From Gordonia soli NBRC 108243 (GTDB taxonomy: Bacteria; Actinomycetota; Actinomycetes; Mycobacteriales; Mycobacteriaceae), in NCBI RefSeq assembly GCF_000334455.1, contig NZ_BANX01000015.1:62001-126000 (forward strand): 64,000 bases of DNA, written 5' to 3'. The position numbers and the translations under genes were made by a program. The notes below the pieces were generated by a model. The model was not told where the DNA came from. It made no database searches and saw only the letters and a program-made list of their open reading frames with translations. Of this stretch, positions 26,797 through 35,270 are shown in pieces. Positions within the stretch are counted from its first letter, which is position 1, and each line of letters starts with the position of its first letter.

Positions 26797-27182
26797 ACGC
26801 GCGTCTGGCCGCCGTGGTCGGCAGCGCCGCACTCGTGCTCACCCTCGGGATGACCGCCTGCACCGTGACCGGTTCGCCGGTGGCCGACCCCGCGCCGCCG
26901 CCGGTGACGTTCATCGAGACCAGCGAGCCCGAGTTCGACACCCCGACGACCTCCACGACGAGTCGGCCGCTACCGCCGGCGCCCGCCAATGCCACGACGA
27001 TGAGCTGCCGCGAGTTCGTACAGCTCGACGACGACACCCAGGCTGCGGTCGCCAAGGCGAACGGTGCGACGAAGAACGTCTTCCTCGTCGGTACGCTCCT
27101 GTCGATCATGTGCATCCAGTATCCGGACAAGACGGCGTACGACGCCCTGCGTTCGATGAAGCCGGAGTTCTGGCAGAACTGA
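26793..27182 (+). CDS. Small lipoprotein of unknown function
   Basis: A 129-residue protein with a hydrophobic signal and a lipobox ending at Cys23 (GMTAC). A Pro/Thr/Ser-rich linker follows, then a short folded domain with two cysteines (SCREF and IMCIQ) that could pair. The Lol/Lgt-type signal predicts anchoring on the outer face of the plasma membrane. The ATGA overlap with eccA suggests a shared transcript and possibly a joint role. Confidence 0.8.
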   Translation: MNARLAAVVGSAALVLTLGMTACTVTGSPVADPAPPPVTFIETSEPEFDTPTTSTTSRPLPPAPANATTMSCREFVQLDDDTQAAVAKANGATKNVFLVGTLLSIMCIQYPDKTAYDALRSMKPEFWQN

Positions 27183-27193
27183 CCGGTTTGGCC

Positions 27194-27235
27194 GGCTCCC
27201 GGCTCCCGGCTCCCGGCTCCCGGCTCCCGGCTCCC
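27194..27235. repeat. Six perfect copies of the heptamer GGCTCCC
   Basis: Six uninterrupted 7-nt units lie 11 nt after the lipoprotein stop, followed directly by an inverted repeat. Such pure short tandems are prone to slippage, so copy number may differ between isolates. Confidence 0.95.
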
Positions 27236-27236
27236 C

Positions 27237-27305
27237 GACAAATGACACCTCACGACGGCCGTCTGTGCGCAGTGCACGCCGGCCATCGCTCAGGTGTCAT
27301 TGTCC
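27237..27305. repeat. Inverted repeat with ACAAATGACACCT-type arms
   Basis: The left arm GACAAATGACACCT and right arm AGGTGTCATTGTCC are near-perfect complements about 41 nt apart. The enclosed sequence contains GTGCGCAGTGCAC. The arm resembles the start of the 74-bp element at 16.3 kb. It could act as the lipoprotein terminator or be one member of a dispersed element family. The rest of the gap up to 27418 is unremarkable. Confidence 0.7.
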
Positions 27306-27418
27306 AGAACAGCGAGAATCATCGCACCGACGCGGCCCGCAGTCGGGACCCAGGTTTGAATTCCGCACGCCCGCAACCGGTGGCGCGGATGGATGGATGA
27401 CGTAGAGTCGGCGACGCC

Positions 27419-27904
27419 ATGAGTTTCGACATCCCCGACCTGACGGGCAGCATCACCGAACGCTACGCCGACCTCGCCGACGCCGCGCGAGGGTTGGTCA
27501 GCGGCGAGTCCGATCGCATCGCCAACGCCGCCAACCTCTCGGCGCTGGTGTATCACTCACTGCCACAGCTGAACTGGGTCGGCTTCTACCTGTACGACGG
27601 CACCGAGCTGGTCGTCGGCCCCTTCCAGGGCAAACCGGCGTGCATCCGCATCCCGCTCGACCGCGGCGTCTGCGGGGCGGCCGCGCGCACACGTGAGACC
27701 CAGCGGGTGGCCGACGTCCACGCCGTTCCCGATCACATCGCGTGCGACGGTGACAGCCGCTCTGAGCTGGTGATCCCGCTGGTGGCACGCGATCAACTGA
27801 TCGGTGTCTTCGATCTCGACAGCCCCGTCACCGACCGCTTCACCGCCGCAGACCAGGCGGGCCTGGAGGCGATCGCCGCGGTCTTCGTCGAGTCGCTGGG
27901 CTGA
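27419..27904 (+). CDS. Free methionine-(R)-sulfoxide reductase (GAF domain)
   Basis: A single GAF domain of 161 residues that reduces free methionine-R-sulfoxide, a cytosolic antioxidant function. The three family cysteines are present: Cys75 in GKPACIRI, Cys85 in GVCG and Cys109 in HIACD. They match E. coli fRMsr Cys84, Cys94 and Cys118 with a constant offset. The segments LNWVGFYLYD and LIGVFDLDSP are also conserved. It stands alone and converges with the DUF427 gene. Confidence 0.92.
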   Translation: MSFDIPDLTGSITERYADLADAARGLVSGESDRIANAANLSALVYHSLPQLNWVGFYLYDGTELVVGPFQGKPACIRIPLDRGVCGAAARTRETQRVADVHAVPDHIACDGDSRSELVIPLVARDQLIGVFDLDSPVTDRFTAADQAGLEAIAAVFVESLG

Positions 27905-27929
27905 CCGCCCGTCGAGCGCCGAGATCGGC

Positions 27930-28304
27930 TCAGTTGTCGACGATCTCGATCTGCACGCGATCGGGATAGAACGCGGCGTGGCCGGCGATCGAGGCCACTG
28001 CGTCGTATGGCCGCTCGTACGTCCACACCGCACCCTCGACCGAGCCGTCGTCGGTCACGATGTCGTAATACGACGCCTCGCCCTTGTACGGACAGTAGGT
28101 GTGGGTGTCGATGCGGCGCAGCCGACTCTGGTCGATCTGGTCGAGGGGCACGTACGCCACCTCGGGGTACGACGCCTCGCGCAGGACGAGTGCGTCGGTG
28201 GTGTCGACGAGCACCGTCTCGCCCACCGAGACCCGCACACGCCGTGCATCGGGTTCGACGGTGATCGGATGACTCTCGTCCGGGATCAGCTGGGTTCGCG
28301 ACAT
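27930..28304 (-). CDS. DUF427 domain protein
   Basis: A 124-residue protein of the DUF427 family. The motif THTYCPYKGEASYYDI, with a conserved cysteine, and the preceding RRVRVSVGETVLVDT strand identify it. The fold is beta-rich; the function is unknown. It is convergent with the fRMsr gene, 25 nt apart. Its upstream side faces the palindromic repeat at 28.38 kb and the divergent membrane-anchored protein. Confidence 0.88.
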   Translation of the reverse strand: MSRTQLIPDESHPITVEPDARRVRVSVGETVLVDTTDALVLREASYPEVAYVPLDQIDQSRLRRIDTHTYCPYKGEASYYDIVTDDGSVEGAVWTYERPYDAVASIAGHAAFYPDRVQIEIVDN

Positions 28305-28378
28305 GACGCCTCCTGAGATGGATCGCTGACCTCTCGGTCAACCCCGCGCGGGGCCGCACCATTCCGACCCGCGTGATC

Positions 28379-28448
28379 CGTTCCTCCGCCCCGACCTCTT
28401 CTTCCGCTGCCTGCAGGCGGCGGACGAACGAGTTCGCGGCGGAAGAAG
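28379..28448. repeat. 70-bp palindromic element, left copy
   Basis: An imperfect palindrome centred on CTGCAG with arms rich in TTCCGCC and GGCGGAA. It is about 83% identical to the copy at 31385-31455 and in the same orientation. The two copies bracket the candidate toxin-immunity genes. It lies between the DUF427 gene and that cassette. Confidence 0.85.
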
Positions 28449-28528
28449 TTGCGCCACTAGTCCGATCGGACGACAGCCTGTGGATTGCTTCGCGCGGCAG
28501 ACCCCACATCGACTGTATGGTCCTTCGC

Positions 28529-30271
28529 ATGGCCAACGGCTTCCCTCCTCAGGGTGCGCAGTCGTTTCGTCCGGGGGAACACCACCGACCCGCACAATCG
28601 AGGATCGCGGGACACCCGTTCGGAACCCCACAGCCCCAGTACCCGCAAGCGCAGTACCCGCAGGCCCAGTATCCGCAGCCGTCGAGGCCACCCGCACCCC
28701 GTGGTCCCGAGCCACTTCCCCGCAGCGTGCGCTCGAGTCTGATCACGTTCGGCGTCGGCGCGATCCTTTTGATCGCGGCGATGATCGCCTCACTCCTGGC
28801 GCCACTGTCGACGTCGGGGTCGGCGTCGCTGCCCGCCGAGGTGGTGGCACGATCACGACTCCTTGCGGCCCAGGACACCCTCGCCCACGCCCCCGCGCGC
28901 CACTACACCGGCACCGTCTCCACCCCGAAGCGCCGTGCCGACATCGACATCACGTTGTCGAACGAAGGTGACGGCTCGGGGACGGTGAAGTTCCCGCTGG
29001 GGGAGTTCCAGTACCTGTCGGCTGCGGGTACCTCCCTGTTGAAGGGCTCGGCCGTCGGTTGGGTGGGGCTGGGCTTCGACCCCAAGTTGGCATCCGGATT
29101 CGCCGACCGATGGACGCGGATCACGCCGGACCTGCTCGGCATCGATCTCGGCACCGATCTGGCGCCCCGTCGGCTCGCAGGCCGGCTCGACGCCGGGTAC
29201 CTCGCAGGCAACGGCGACGTCGCGCTCGGTGAGCCCGTCGATCACGGCGGCGTCACGGCTGTCCCCGCCACGAGCGGCGGGTGGAAAACGCTCCTGGTGC
29301 CGAACGCGACGCCCGACACGGGTGGCGCGAGCACGATCCCAGCATCGACCGAGAGCGACTCGGACGATGAGGACCCCATCGACGTCGAGGACCTCGGTCC
29401 CGGTCCACGCGGATCGGACGAGGTCGGGCACGTCGAGGCCACCGACATCGGTGAGAACGACGACACCTCGATCGACCTCGATGTCGGCGCCGCGAACCGC
29501 CCCGATGTCTACGCGCCGCTGCCCGCGATGCTCGGCGCCGCCAGCGCGAATCCCGCCGACTCCGCGGTGACGTTGAGCGCCAACGGCAATGGGGTTCTGG
29601 CGCCCTGCACCGCGAGCGGCTGCGTCCTCACCTACACGCTGTCGAACCAGGTTGCGGCCGGCAGCAAGGTCACCATCACATCGGTGACCGCGGTCGTCCA
29701 GGTCACGATGAGTGTGGACGGCGCGCAGGTGGCGAACTGCACTCAGCAGGTCACGATGGCTCCCAACGGAACCGGCCCGCCGGTCATCTGCAGCGCGACG
29801 TACACCGTCCGACCGGGCAACCATCAGGTTCTCGCGCGCGTTGTGTCGACGGTCCGGCTCGATGCGAAGGTCCTGCGTGAAGCCACCGAGACCGTCACCC
29901 GCAACTCGAAGCTTCCTCCGGACGAGATCCAGCGGTACATCCCGAATCCGGCGGTGTCTGACAGGCTCAGCTGGCAGCGGCAGCAGAGGCATCTGAAGGA
30001 TCATCCGGACTGGAAGAAGCAGCCTTCGCGGAAAGGCTTCGTGCTCTCACAAGAAGACGCTCAGAAGGTTCTCGCCGCTTATCGCAGCGGCGATGCTCGT
30101 ATCATCGGCCTCAAAAGCCCGCGGAATGAACCGGTTGTCGAAGTGCCGAGCGTAACCGGATTCGACAACAACCGGCGAGAGGGGCGACTTGATGTACCGA
30201 CTCATCGCTTCTGGATCAAGGGAAGCAAGAGCCCCAGTGTGGTGCCGGTGAGTCCAGACTGGCCGCGATGA
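28529..30271 (+). CDS. Membrane-anchored protein with candidate C-terminal toxin domain
   Basis: A 580-residue protein not matched to a named family. Residues 1-63 are Pro/Gln/Tyr-rich with QYPQA repeats. One transmembrane helix spans about 71-91. An extracytoplasmic region follows, then an acidic Asp/Glu linker (about 270-325), a Cys-containing beta-rich segment (about 330-460) and a basic linker. The last 80 residues (from about 500) are compositionally different, with lower GC and rarer codons, and contain DAQKVLAAYRSGDARIIG and PTHRFWIKGSKSPSVVP. This variable-tip layout, plus the overlapping downstream gene, resembles polymorphic toxins; a relation to Ntox50-like tips is only a guess. 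The start is the second of two close ATGs without a clear ribosome site. Confidence 0.6.
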   Translation: MANGFPPQGAQSFRPGEHHRPAQSRIAGHPFGTPQPQYPQAQYPQAQYPQPSRPPAPRGPEPLPRSVRSSLITFGVGAILLIAAMIASLLAPLSTSGSASLPAEVVARSRLLAAQDTLAHAPARHYTGTVSTPKRRADIDITLSNEGDGSGTVKFPLGEFQYLSAAGTSLLKGSAVGWVGLGFDPKLASGFADRWTRITPDLLGIDLGTDLAPRRLAGRLDAGYLAGNGDVALGEPVDHGGVTAVPATSGGWKTLLVPNATPDTGGASTIPASTESDSDDEDPIDVEDLGPGPRGSDEVGHVEATDIGENDDTSIDLDVGAANRPDVYAPLPAMLGAASANPADSAVTLSANGNGVLAPCTASGCVLTYTLSNQVAAGSKVTITSVTAVVQVTMSVDGAQVANCTQQVTMAPNGTGPPVICSATYTVRPGNHQVLARVVSTVRLDAKVLREATETVTRNSKLPPDEIQRYIPNPAVSDRLSWQRQQRHLKDHPDWKKQPSRKGFVLSQEDAQKVLAAYRSGDARIIGLKSPRNEPVVEVPSVTGFDNNRREGRLDVPTHRFWIKGSKSPSVVPVSPDWPR

Positions 30272-31377
30272 GCATCCCCGGAGTCGACCTCTACCACCGA
30301 AACGTTCTGCACCGGCTGGCCGCCGGCGACATCGCGACTGTCGTCCGCACCGCACTGGACCCGACCACGATCCTCGATCCTGTGTCGGTGGTTTCCCTGT
30401 TCCCTCAACTGCCGATCGCTATCCAGGTCGCGGTCCTCGACGAACTCGCCGACCACCTCGAACGCACCCCGTCACACCGCAACCAGATCGACGGTCTGAC
30501 CGGACTCATCTACAGCTGGTATCACCACCCCGACCCACGCATCCAGACTGCGGCAATCCGGTTGACCCGCTTCACCGACCCCGATCCCGCACGTGCCGCA
30601 CGCCAACTCGAAACCGTCACCGAAACCAGCGAAACCGAGTTCGTCGCCCTCGCCCAGCATCAACTCCAGTTGCTGTGTTCGTCACGGCACGAGTTCACGC
30701 TCAACACCGACGTCTCTCAGGCCTTGTTGGGATTCATCGACGACCGCATCAACGCCGTCGAAGTCACCGCAACACAAACCGCTGTGTCCACGGAGGTCGC
30801 CATCGACACGACCGTCTGGACATCAGAACCGCTACGCCACAACGAGTTCATCGTCGAAGAACTCTGCAACGACATCGACGAGTTCAGCGACGCAACCGGA
30901 AATCGGCCCGTCGTCGAGGTCGCGTGGCGTATCGGTTGGCCCGACCAGATCGACAGCCGCTGCGTCTACCTCAAACACCGCCCCGGCCATCCCGCACCTG
31001 CACTACCGACCTGGGCCCGCATCCCTGCCGAACAGACCACCACCGGAACCGTCTATTACCCCGTCGCATTCGCCGCCACCGCTGCAGCCCTGCGCGGAGT
31101 AGTGACCGCACAATTCGAAACAGTCCTACTCAACCTCGACACACCCGACCACATCCCCATCGACGTCTACATCGACCCAAACCCCACCGAAGAAACCAAC
31201 GCGGCATACAACGACCTCGAGCGCGCCCTCCACGCAATCCCCACCGACACCCCGATCCGCCTGCGCCGGCACACCGGACCACCCCCGCCATTCGACTCCC
31301 TACCCGACGGTACGACCGGCATCTTCAACCGCGCAGACCCCGATTACATATGGCCTCCCGACGAAGACGACGACTGA
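30268..31377 (+). CDS. Acidic hypothetical protein, candidate immunity partner
   Basis: A 369-residue protein whose ATG overlaps the stop of the preceding gene (ATGA). No signal peptide or membrane helix is visible, so it is probably cytosolic. The first 150 residues are alpha-helical and HEAT/ARM-like in pattern (LPIAIQVAVLDELADHLE, then DPRIQTAAIRLTRF). The C-terminal half looks alpha/beta, and the end is strongly acidic (PPDEDDD). Codon use differs from neighbours, with CTA and other A-rich codons and lower GC, suggesting acquisition by transfer. I recognise no family. Neutralising the upstream C-terminal domain is inferred from the overlap and charge. Confidence 0.6.
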   Translation: MSIPGVDLYHRNVLHRLAAGDIATVVRTALDPTTILDPVSVVSLFPQLPIAIQVAVLDELADHLERTPSHRNQIDGLTGLIYSWYHHPDPRIQTAAIRLTRFTDPDPARAARQLETVTETSETEFVALAQHQLQLLCSSRHEFTLNTDVSQALLGFIDDRINAVEVTATQTAVSTEVAIDTTVWTSEPLRHNEFIVEELCNDIDEFSDATGNRPVVEVAWRIGWPDQIDSRCVYLKHRPGHPAPALPTWARIPAEQTTTGTVYYPVAFAATAAALRGVVTAQFETVLLNLDTPDHIPIDVYIDPNPTEETNAAYNDLERALHAIPTDTPIRLRRHTGPPPPFDSLPDGTTGIFNRADPDYIWPPDEDDD

Positions 31378-31384
31378 CCCAGCC

Positions 31385-31455
31385 CGTTCTTCCGCCGCGA
31401 ACCTCCTCCTCCGCCACCTGCAGGGCGCGGAAGAAGGAGTTCGGGGCGGAAGAAG
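31385..31455. repeat. 71-bp palindromic element, right copy
   Basis: Imperfect palindrome around CTGCAG, with CTTCCGCCGCGAAC in the left arm and GTTCGGGGCGGAAGAAG in the right. It matches the copy at 28379-28448 in the same direction. It starts 7 nt after the candidate immunity gene and ends 15 nt before the convergent cysQ, so it could also work as a terminator. Confidence 0.85.
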
Positions 31456-31470
31456 CGCAGAGTGAACGGG

Positions 31471-32271
31471 TCAGCCGACCACCGACGTCACCGCGAGAAT
31501 CTGCTCGGCCAGTTCCGGGCGACAGATGACGAGGTCGGGCAGGTAGGTGTCGTCCTGGTTGTAAATCAGCGGCGAGCCGTCGATACGACTGCACCACAAC
31601 CCCTTCGAGCGTGCGACTGCGACCGGGGCAGCCGAGTCCCACTCGTACTGTCCGCCTGCGTGGACGTAGGCGTCGGCCTCACCGCGCACGACGGCGATCG
31701 CCTTGGCACCGGCGGACCCCATCGACAAGACCTCGCCGCCGATGGCCTCGGCGACAGCCTCCGAGAACGCCGGTGGGCGCGATCCGCTGACCACCACCCG
31801 AGGTCGATCACCTCGCGGTTCCGAGGCGAGCCCGGTGGTCGGCTCGACCAGTGAGTCGTCGTCGACATACGTGATGTCCAGTGCCGGTAAGGCCACGGCA
31901 CCGACGATCAGACCGTCCGACGCCGACCACAGTGCGACATGCACCGCCCAGTCGGTGCGCCCCTCGGTCCCGTACTCGCGCGTTCCGTCGACGGGGTCGA
32001 CGATCCAGACGCGCTCGGCCTGCAACCTCGACTTGTCGTCGGCGGACTCCTCCGACAGCACCGAATCGTCGGGCCGCTCGCGGGCCAGTCGATCCAGCAG
32101 ATAGGTGTTCGACCGCGCGTCACCCTCGTCGCCGAGTGCTCTGCCCGACAGTCCACTATCGGATCTGATGTCCACCAGCAGGCGGCCGGCCTCGGTCGCG
32201 AGATCCCCGGCGAGCAGTCGGTCATCGGTCAGGTCGTGTCGATCAGCCACATCGTCTCCCACACTCATCAC
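31471..32271 (-). CDS. cysQ: 3'(2'),5'-bisphosphate nucleotidase CysQ
   Basis: A 266-residue Mg-dependent phosphatase of the inositol-monophosphatase superfamily. It hydrolyses PAP/PAPS-type nucleotides to recycle the by-product of sulfate activation. Metal-binding motifs are SEES (about residue 73), DPVDGTREYGTEGRTDWAVH (about residues 92-111) and YEWDSAAP near residue 210. It lies directly downstream of cysNC in the same direction, 48 nt apart, supporting the sulfur assimilation role. Confidence 0.93.
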   Translation of the reverse strand: MMSVGDDVADRHDLTDDRLLAGDLATEAGRLLVDIRSDSGLSGRALGDEGDARSNTYLLDRLARERPDDSVLSEESADDKSRLQAERVWIVDPVDGTREYGTEGRTDWAVHVALWSASDGLIVGAVALPALDITYVDDDSLVEPTTGLASEPRGDRPRVVVSGSRPPAFSEAVAEAIGGEVLSMGSAGAKAIAVVRGEADAYVHAGGQYEWDSAAPVAVARSKGLWCSRIDGSPLIYNQDDTYLPDLVICRPELAEQILAVTSVVG

Positions 32272-32319
32272 CCTGTCAGATCATCGGTCGCCGATGATCG
32301 CTCGACGCAGCGTCGATCG

Positions 32320-34227
32320 TCACAGCCCGAGATCGCGCAGGATCGCCTCCGCGACCTCCGATGGCGTGCCGTCGGCAGGCGTCACGACGATGTCGGCGTC
32401 CGTGGGCCTCTCGTACGGCGAGTCGATGCCCGTGAACCGGCTGATCTCACCGCGGCGCGCCTTGGCGTACAAACCTTTCGGATCACGCCGCTCACATTCT
32501 TCCATCGGGGTGTCGACGAAGATCTGGTGGAAACCGAGATCGCGCTCGGCGTGTATCTCGCGCGCCCGCCTACGCTCGTCATCGAACGGGCTGATCAGCG
32601 AGACGATCGCGACGGCACCGGAGTCGGCGAAGAGTGCGGCGACCTCGGAGGTACGCCGGATGTTCTCGCGTCGGTCGTCGTCGGAGAAGCCGAGATCTGA
32701 ATTGAGTCCGTGCCGCAAGTTGTCCCCGTCCATCAGGTAGGCGGGGCGTCCCTCGGCCACCAGGCGGCGCTCGAGTTCGACGGCGACCGACGACTTGCCC
32801 GATCCCGAGAGTCCGGTCAACCAGATGGTCGCCCCTCGATGCGGGCGGTGTTCGCGCGCGACCTTCGTCGACTGCCACACCACGTGACTGTCACGGGTCA
32901 TAGGCGCCGAGATCATCCCCGCACCCACCGTCTTGTTGGTCGCCTCGTCGATCAGGATGAAGCTGCCCGTCTCCCGGTTGCGGCGGTAGGGGTCGAACAT
33001 CAACGGTTGCTGGGTACGAAGTGTCAGGCGCGCGATCTCGTTGAGCTGCAGACGATCCGCGGTCTCGTCTCGATGCAGGCTGTTGACGTCGAGTCGGTAG
33101 TTCAACCCCGTCACCTGTGCACGGGTGGACCGGGTCCCGCTCATGATCGCGTAACTGCCTCCGACCTGCAGTTCCGTGTCGTCGGCAAACCAACACACCA
33201 TCGCGTCGATGTCGCGGCCGACGTAGGGGCGGTTGTTCGGGCGGGCGAGCATGTCGCCACGGACGATGTCGATCTCGTCCGCCAACTCCACCGACACCGC
33301 CATCGACGCGAAGGCCTCGTCGACCCTGTTCCCGCCCGGACCCCAGATGTCGGTGATGGTCGTCTCGAAACCCGACGGCAGCACCACGACCTCGTCGCCA
33401 CGCGAGAAGACACCGCCGGCAACGGTTCCCGCGTAAGCACGGTGGTCGGCGCCGTCGCCCCGCTGCGGTCGGATCACATACTGGACGGGCATCCGGGCGT
33501 CGATGAGATTGCGATCGGATGCGATGTGGACGTTCTCCAGGTGACTCAATAGAGGCCGCCCCTCGTACCACGGCATCGCTGCCGACGACTCGACGACGTT
33601 GTCGCCGCGCAAGGCCGACACCGGGATGAACGTCAGGTCGGTGACGTTCAACTTGGCGGCGAAAGAGGTGAACTCATCACGGATCTCGGTGAACCGCTCC
33701 CGCGACCAGTCGACGAGGTCCATCTTGTTGATGCACACCGTCAGGTGCGGAATCCCCAGCAGGGACGAGAGGAACGCGTGGCGGCGGGTCTGCTCCAGCA
33801 CCCCTTTCCGCGCGTCGACGAGGATCAGCGCGAGGTCGGCGGTCGACGCGCCGGTCACCATGTTGCGGGTGTACTGCACGTGACCGGGGGTGTCGGCGAT
33901 GATGAACTTCCGCTGCGGCGTTGCGAAGTAGCGGTAGGCGACGTCGATGGTGATGCCCTGCTCGCGCTCGGCGCGGAGCCCGTCGGTCAGTAAGGCGAGG
34001 TCGGCACGCTCGTCCCCGCGTTCGGCGCTGGTGCGCTCGATCGACTCCATCTGATCGGTGAAGATGCTCTTCGAATCGAACAGCAGTCGACCGATGAGGG
34101 TCGACTTCCCGTCGTCGACCGACCCGGCGGTCGCCAACCGCAGCAGCGCGGTTCCGGTGTCGACACTCTCGTGAGCCCCGCTGAGCAGACCGGTGCCGGC
34201 AGTCACGGTGCCATCGGTGGTGCTCAT
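32320..34227 (-). CDS. cysNC: Bifunctional sulfate adenylyltransferase subunit 1 / APS kinase
   Basis: A 635-residue fusion. The N-terminal GTPase CysN (about residues 1-440) drives APS formation with CysD: G1 motif SVDDGKSTL, G3 DTPGHVQY, G4 NKMDL. The C-terminal APS kinase CysC (about residues 450-635) phosphorylates APS to PAPS: Walker A GLSGSGKSS, then LMDGDNLRHGLNSDLGFS. The fusion is the mycobacterial arrangement. Its ATG overlaps or abuts the cysD stop, so the complex subunits are made together. Confidence 0.97.
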   Translation of the reverse strand: MSTTDGTVTAGTGLLSGAHESVDTGTALLRLATAGSVDDGKSTLIGRLLFDSKSIFTDQMESIERTSAERGDERADLALLTDGLRAEREQGITIDVAYRYFATPQRKFIIADTPGHVQYTRNMVTGASTADLALILVDARKGVLEQTRRHAFLSSLLGIPHLTVCINKMDLVDWSRERFTEIRDEFTSFAAKLNVTDLTFIPVSALRGDNVVESSAAMPWYEGRPLLSHLENVHIASDRNLIDARMPVQYVIRPQRGDGADHRAYAGTVAGGVFSRGDEVVVLPSGFETTITDIWGPGGNRVDEAFASMAVSVELADEIDIVRGDMLARPNNRPYVGRDIDAMVCWFADDTELQVGGSYAIMSGTRSTRAQVTGLNYRLDVNSLHRDETADRLQLNEIARLTLRTQQPLMFDPYRRNRETGSFILIDEATNKTVGAGMISAPMTRDSHVVWQSTKVAREHRPHRGATIWLTGLSGSGKSSVAVELERRLVAEGRPAYLMDGDNLRHGLNSDLGFSDDDRRENIRRTSEVAALFADSGAVAIVSLISPFDDERRRAREIHAERDLGFHQIFVDTPMEECERRDPKGLYAKARRGEISRFTGIDSPYERPTDADIVVTPADGTPSEVAEAILRDLGL

Positions 34228-35204
34228 CAGAAGTAGCCTTCTTTCTTACGATCCTCCATACCCGACTCCGAGATCCGGTCGTCGGCGCGCGTCGCTCCGC
34301 GTTCCGTCAACCGTGTGGCCGCGATCTCGACGATGACCTTCTCCACCGTGTCGGCGTCACTGCGCACGCAGCCCGTGCACGTGGCGTCTCCGACCGTCCG
34401 GAATCGCACGGTCTCCGTCTGCGTGACCTCATGGGGATGGCGGTCGAGGAATCGGGTGTCGGCCAACAACATCCCGTCCCGGGGGATCACCTCACGCTGA
34501 TGGGCGTAGTAGATCGGCGGCAACTCGATGTCCTCCGCGGCGATGTACTGCCAGATGTCGAGCTCGGTCCAATTGCTGAGCGGGAACACCCTGATGTGTT
34601 CACCACGGTGGTGCCGACCGTTGTAGAGATGCCACAGTTCCGGACGCTGACCACGCGGGTCCCAGGCGCCGAACTCGTCGCGAAAACTGAACACGCGCTC
34701 CTTGGCGCGCGCCTTCTCCTCGTCCCGGCGCGCACCGCCGAACACCGCGTCGAACCGGTTCTCGGTGATCCCGCGCAGCAGTGCGGTGGTCTGCAGCCGG
34801 TTCCGACTCGCGCCCGGCCCGGTCTGCTCGACGACCCGCCCGGCGTCGATGTCGTCCTGGACCGAACTGACCACCAGGCGGACACCGGTGTCGACCACCA
34901 CGCGGTCGCGGTACTCGATGACCTCGTCGAAATTGTGCCCGGTGTCGACATGCATCAGCGGGAACGGCACGGGCGCCGGCCAAAAAGCCTTGCGCGCCAG
35001 ATGGAACATGACCACCGAGTCCTTGCCCCCGGAGAACAGCAGCACCGGGCGCTCGAACGTCGCGGCCACCTCGCGGATGATGTGCACCGACTCCGCCTCG
35101 AGAGCTGCCAGATGCGGTAGTTCGTATCGGCGCGCTCCATGAGACTGGGCACCATGAGACTGGGCACCATCACGCTCTGATGCCGTCACTGCCGGAGTGG
35201 TCAC
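34227..35204 (-). CDS. cysD: Sulfate adenylyltransferase subunit 2
   Basis: ATP sulfurylase catalytic subunit, which forms APS from ATP and sulfate. The PP-loop SGGKDSVVMFHLARKAF is intact. Further motifs are MHVDTGHNF, FGGARRDEEKARAKERVFSFRD and FPLSNWTELDIWQYI. I place the start at a GTG, giving 325 residues, because upstream codons overlap the shared promoter. Two 15-nt tandem units near the 5' end encode a repeated AQSHG. It is first in a cysD-cysNC-cysQ operon, divergent from an IclR-type regulator. Confidence 0.94.
   Translation of the reverse strand: MTTPAVTASERDGAQSHGAQSHGARRYELPHLAALEAESVHIIREVAATFERPVLLFSGGKDSVVMFHLARKAFWPAPVPFPLMHVDTGHNFDEVIEYRDRVVVDTGVRLVVSSVQDDIDAGRVVEQTGPGASRNRLQTTALLRGITENRFDAVFGGARRDEEKARAKERVFSFRDEFGAWDPRGQRPELWHLYNGRHHRGEHIRVFPLSNWTELDIWQYIAAEDIELPPIYYAHQREVIPRDGMLLADTRFLDRHPHEVTQTETVRFRTVGDATCTGCVRSDADTVEKVIVEIAATRLTERGATRADDRISESGMEDRKKEGYF
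35137..35166. repeat. 15-bp tandem duplication inside cysD
   Basis: Two perfect copies of CCATGAGACTGGGCA, followed by the first 4 nt of a third. In frame they add five residues (AQSHG) per unit to the non-conserved N-terminus of CysD, ahead of the catalytic fold. Confidence 0.9.
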
Positions 35205-35270
35205 TGACCCACACCCTTTCGTCCGGACTGCCTCGCCGGTTCCGCTTTCTCGATCGGAATCCGCGAAGGC

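Noticed and set aside
25012-27182. Complete type VII secretion locus
   Set aside because: Only eccA is present; no eccB-E, mycP, esx or PE/PPE-like gene is in the window.
28373-28528. N-terminal extension of the candidate toxin from an upstream GTG
   Set aside because: It would translate the palindromic repeat and gives no signal or domain; the ATGs at 28517 or 28529 fit the Pro-rich start better.
27194-31455. Insertion sequence or prophage
   Set aside because: Repeats flank the cassette, but there is no transposase, integrase or phage structural gene, and no clear target duplication.
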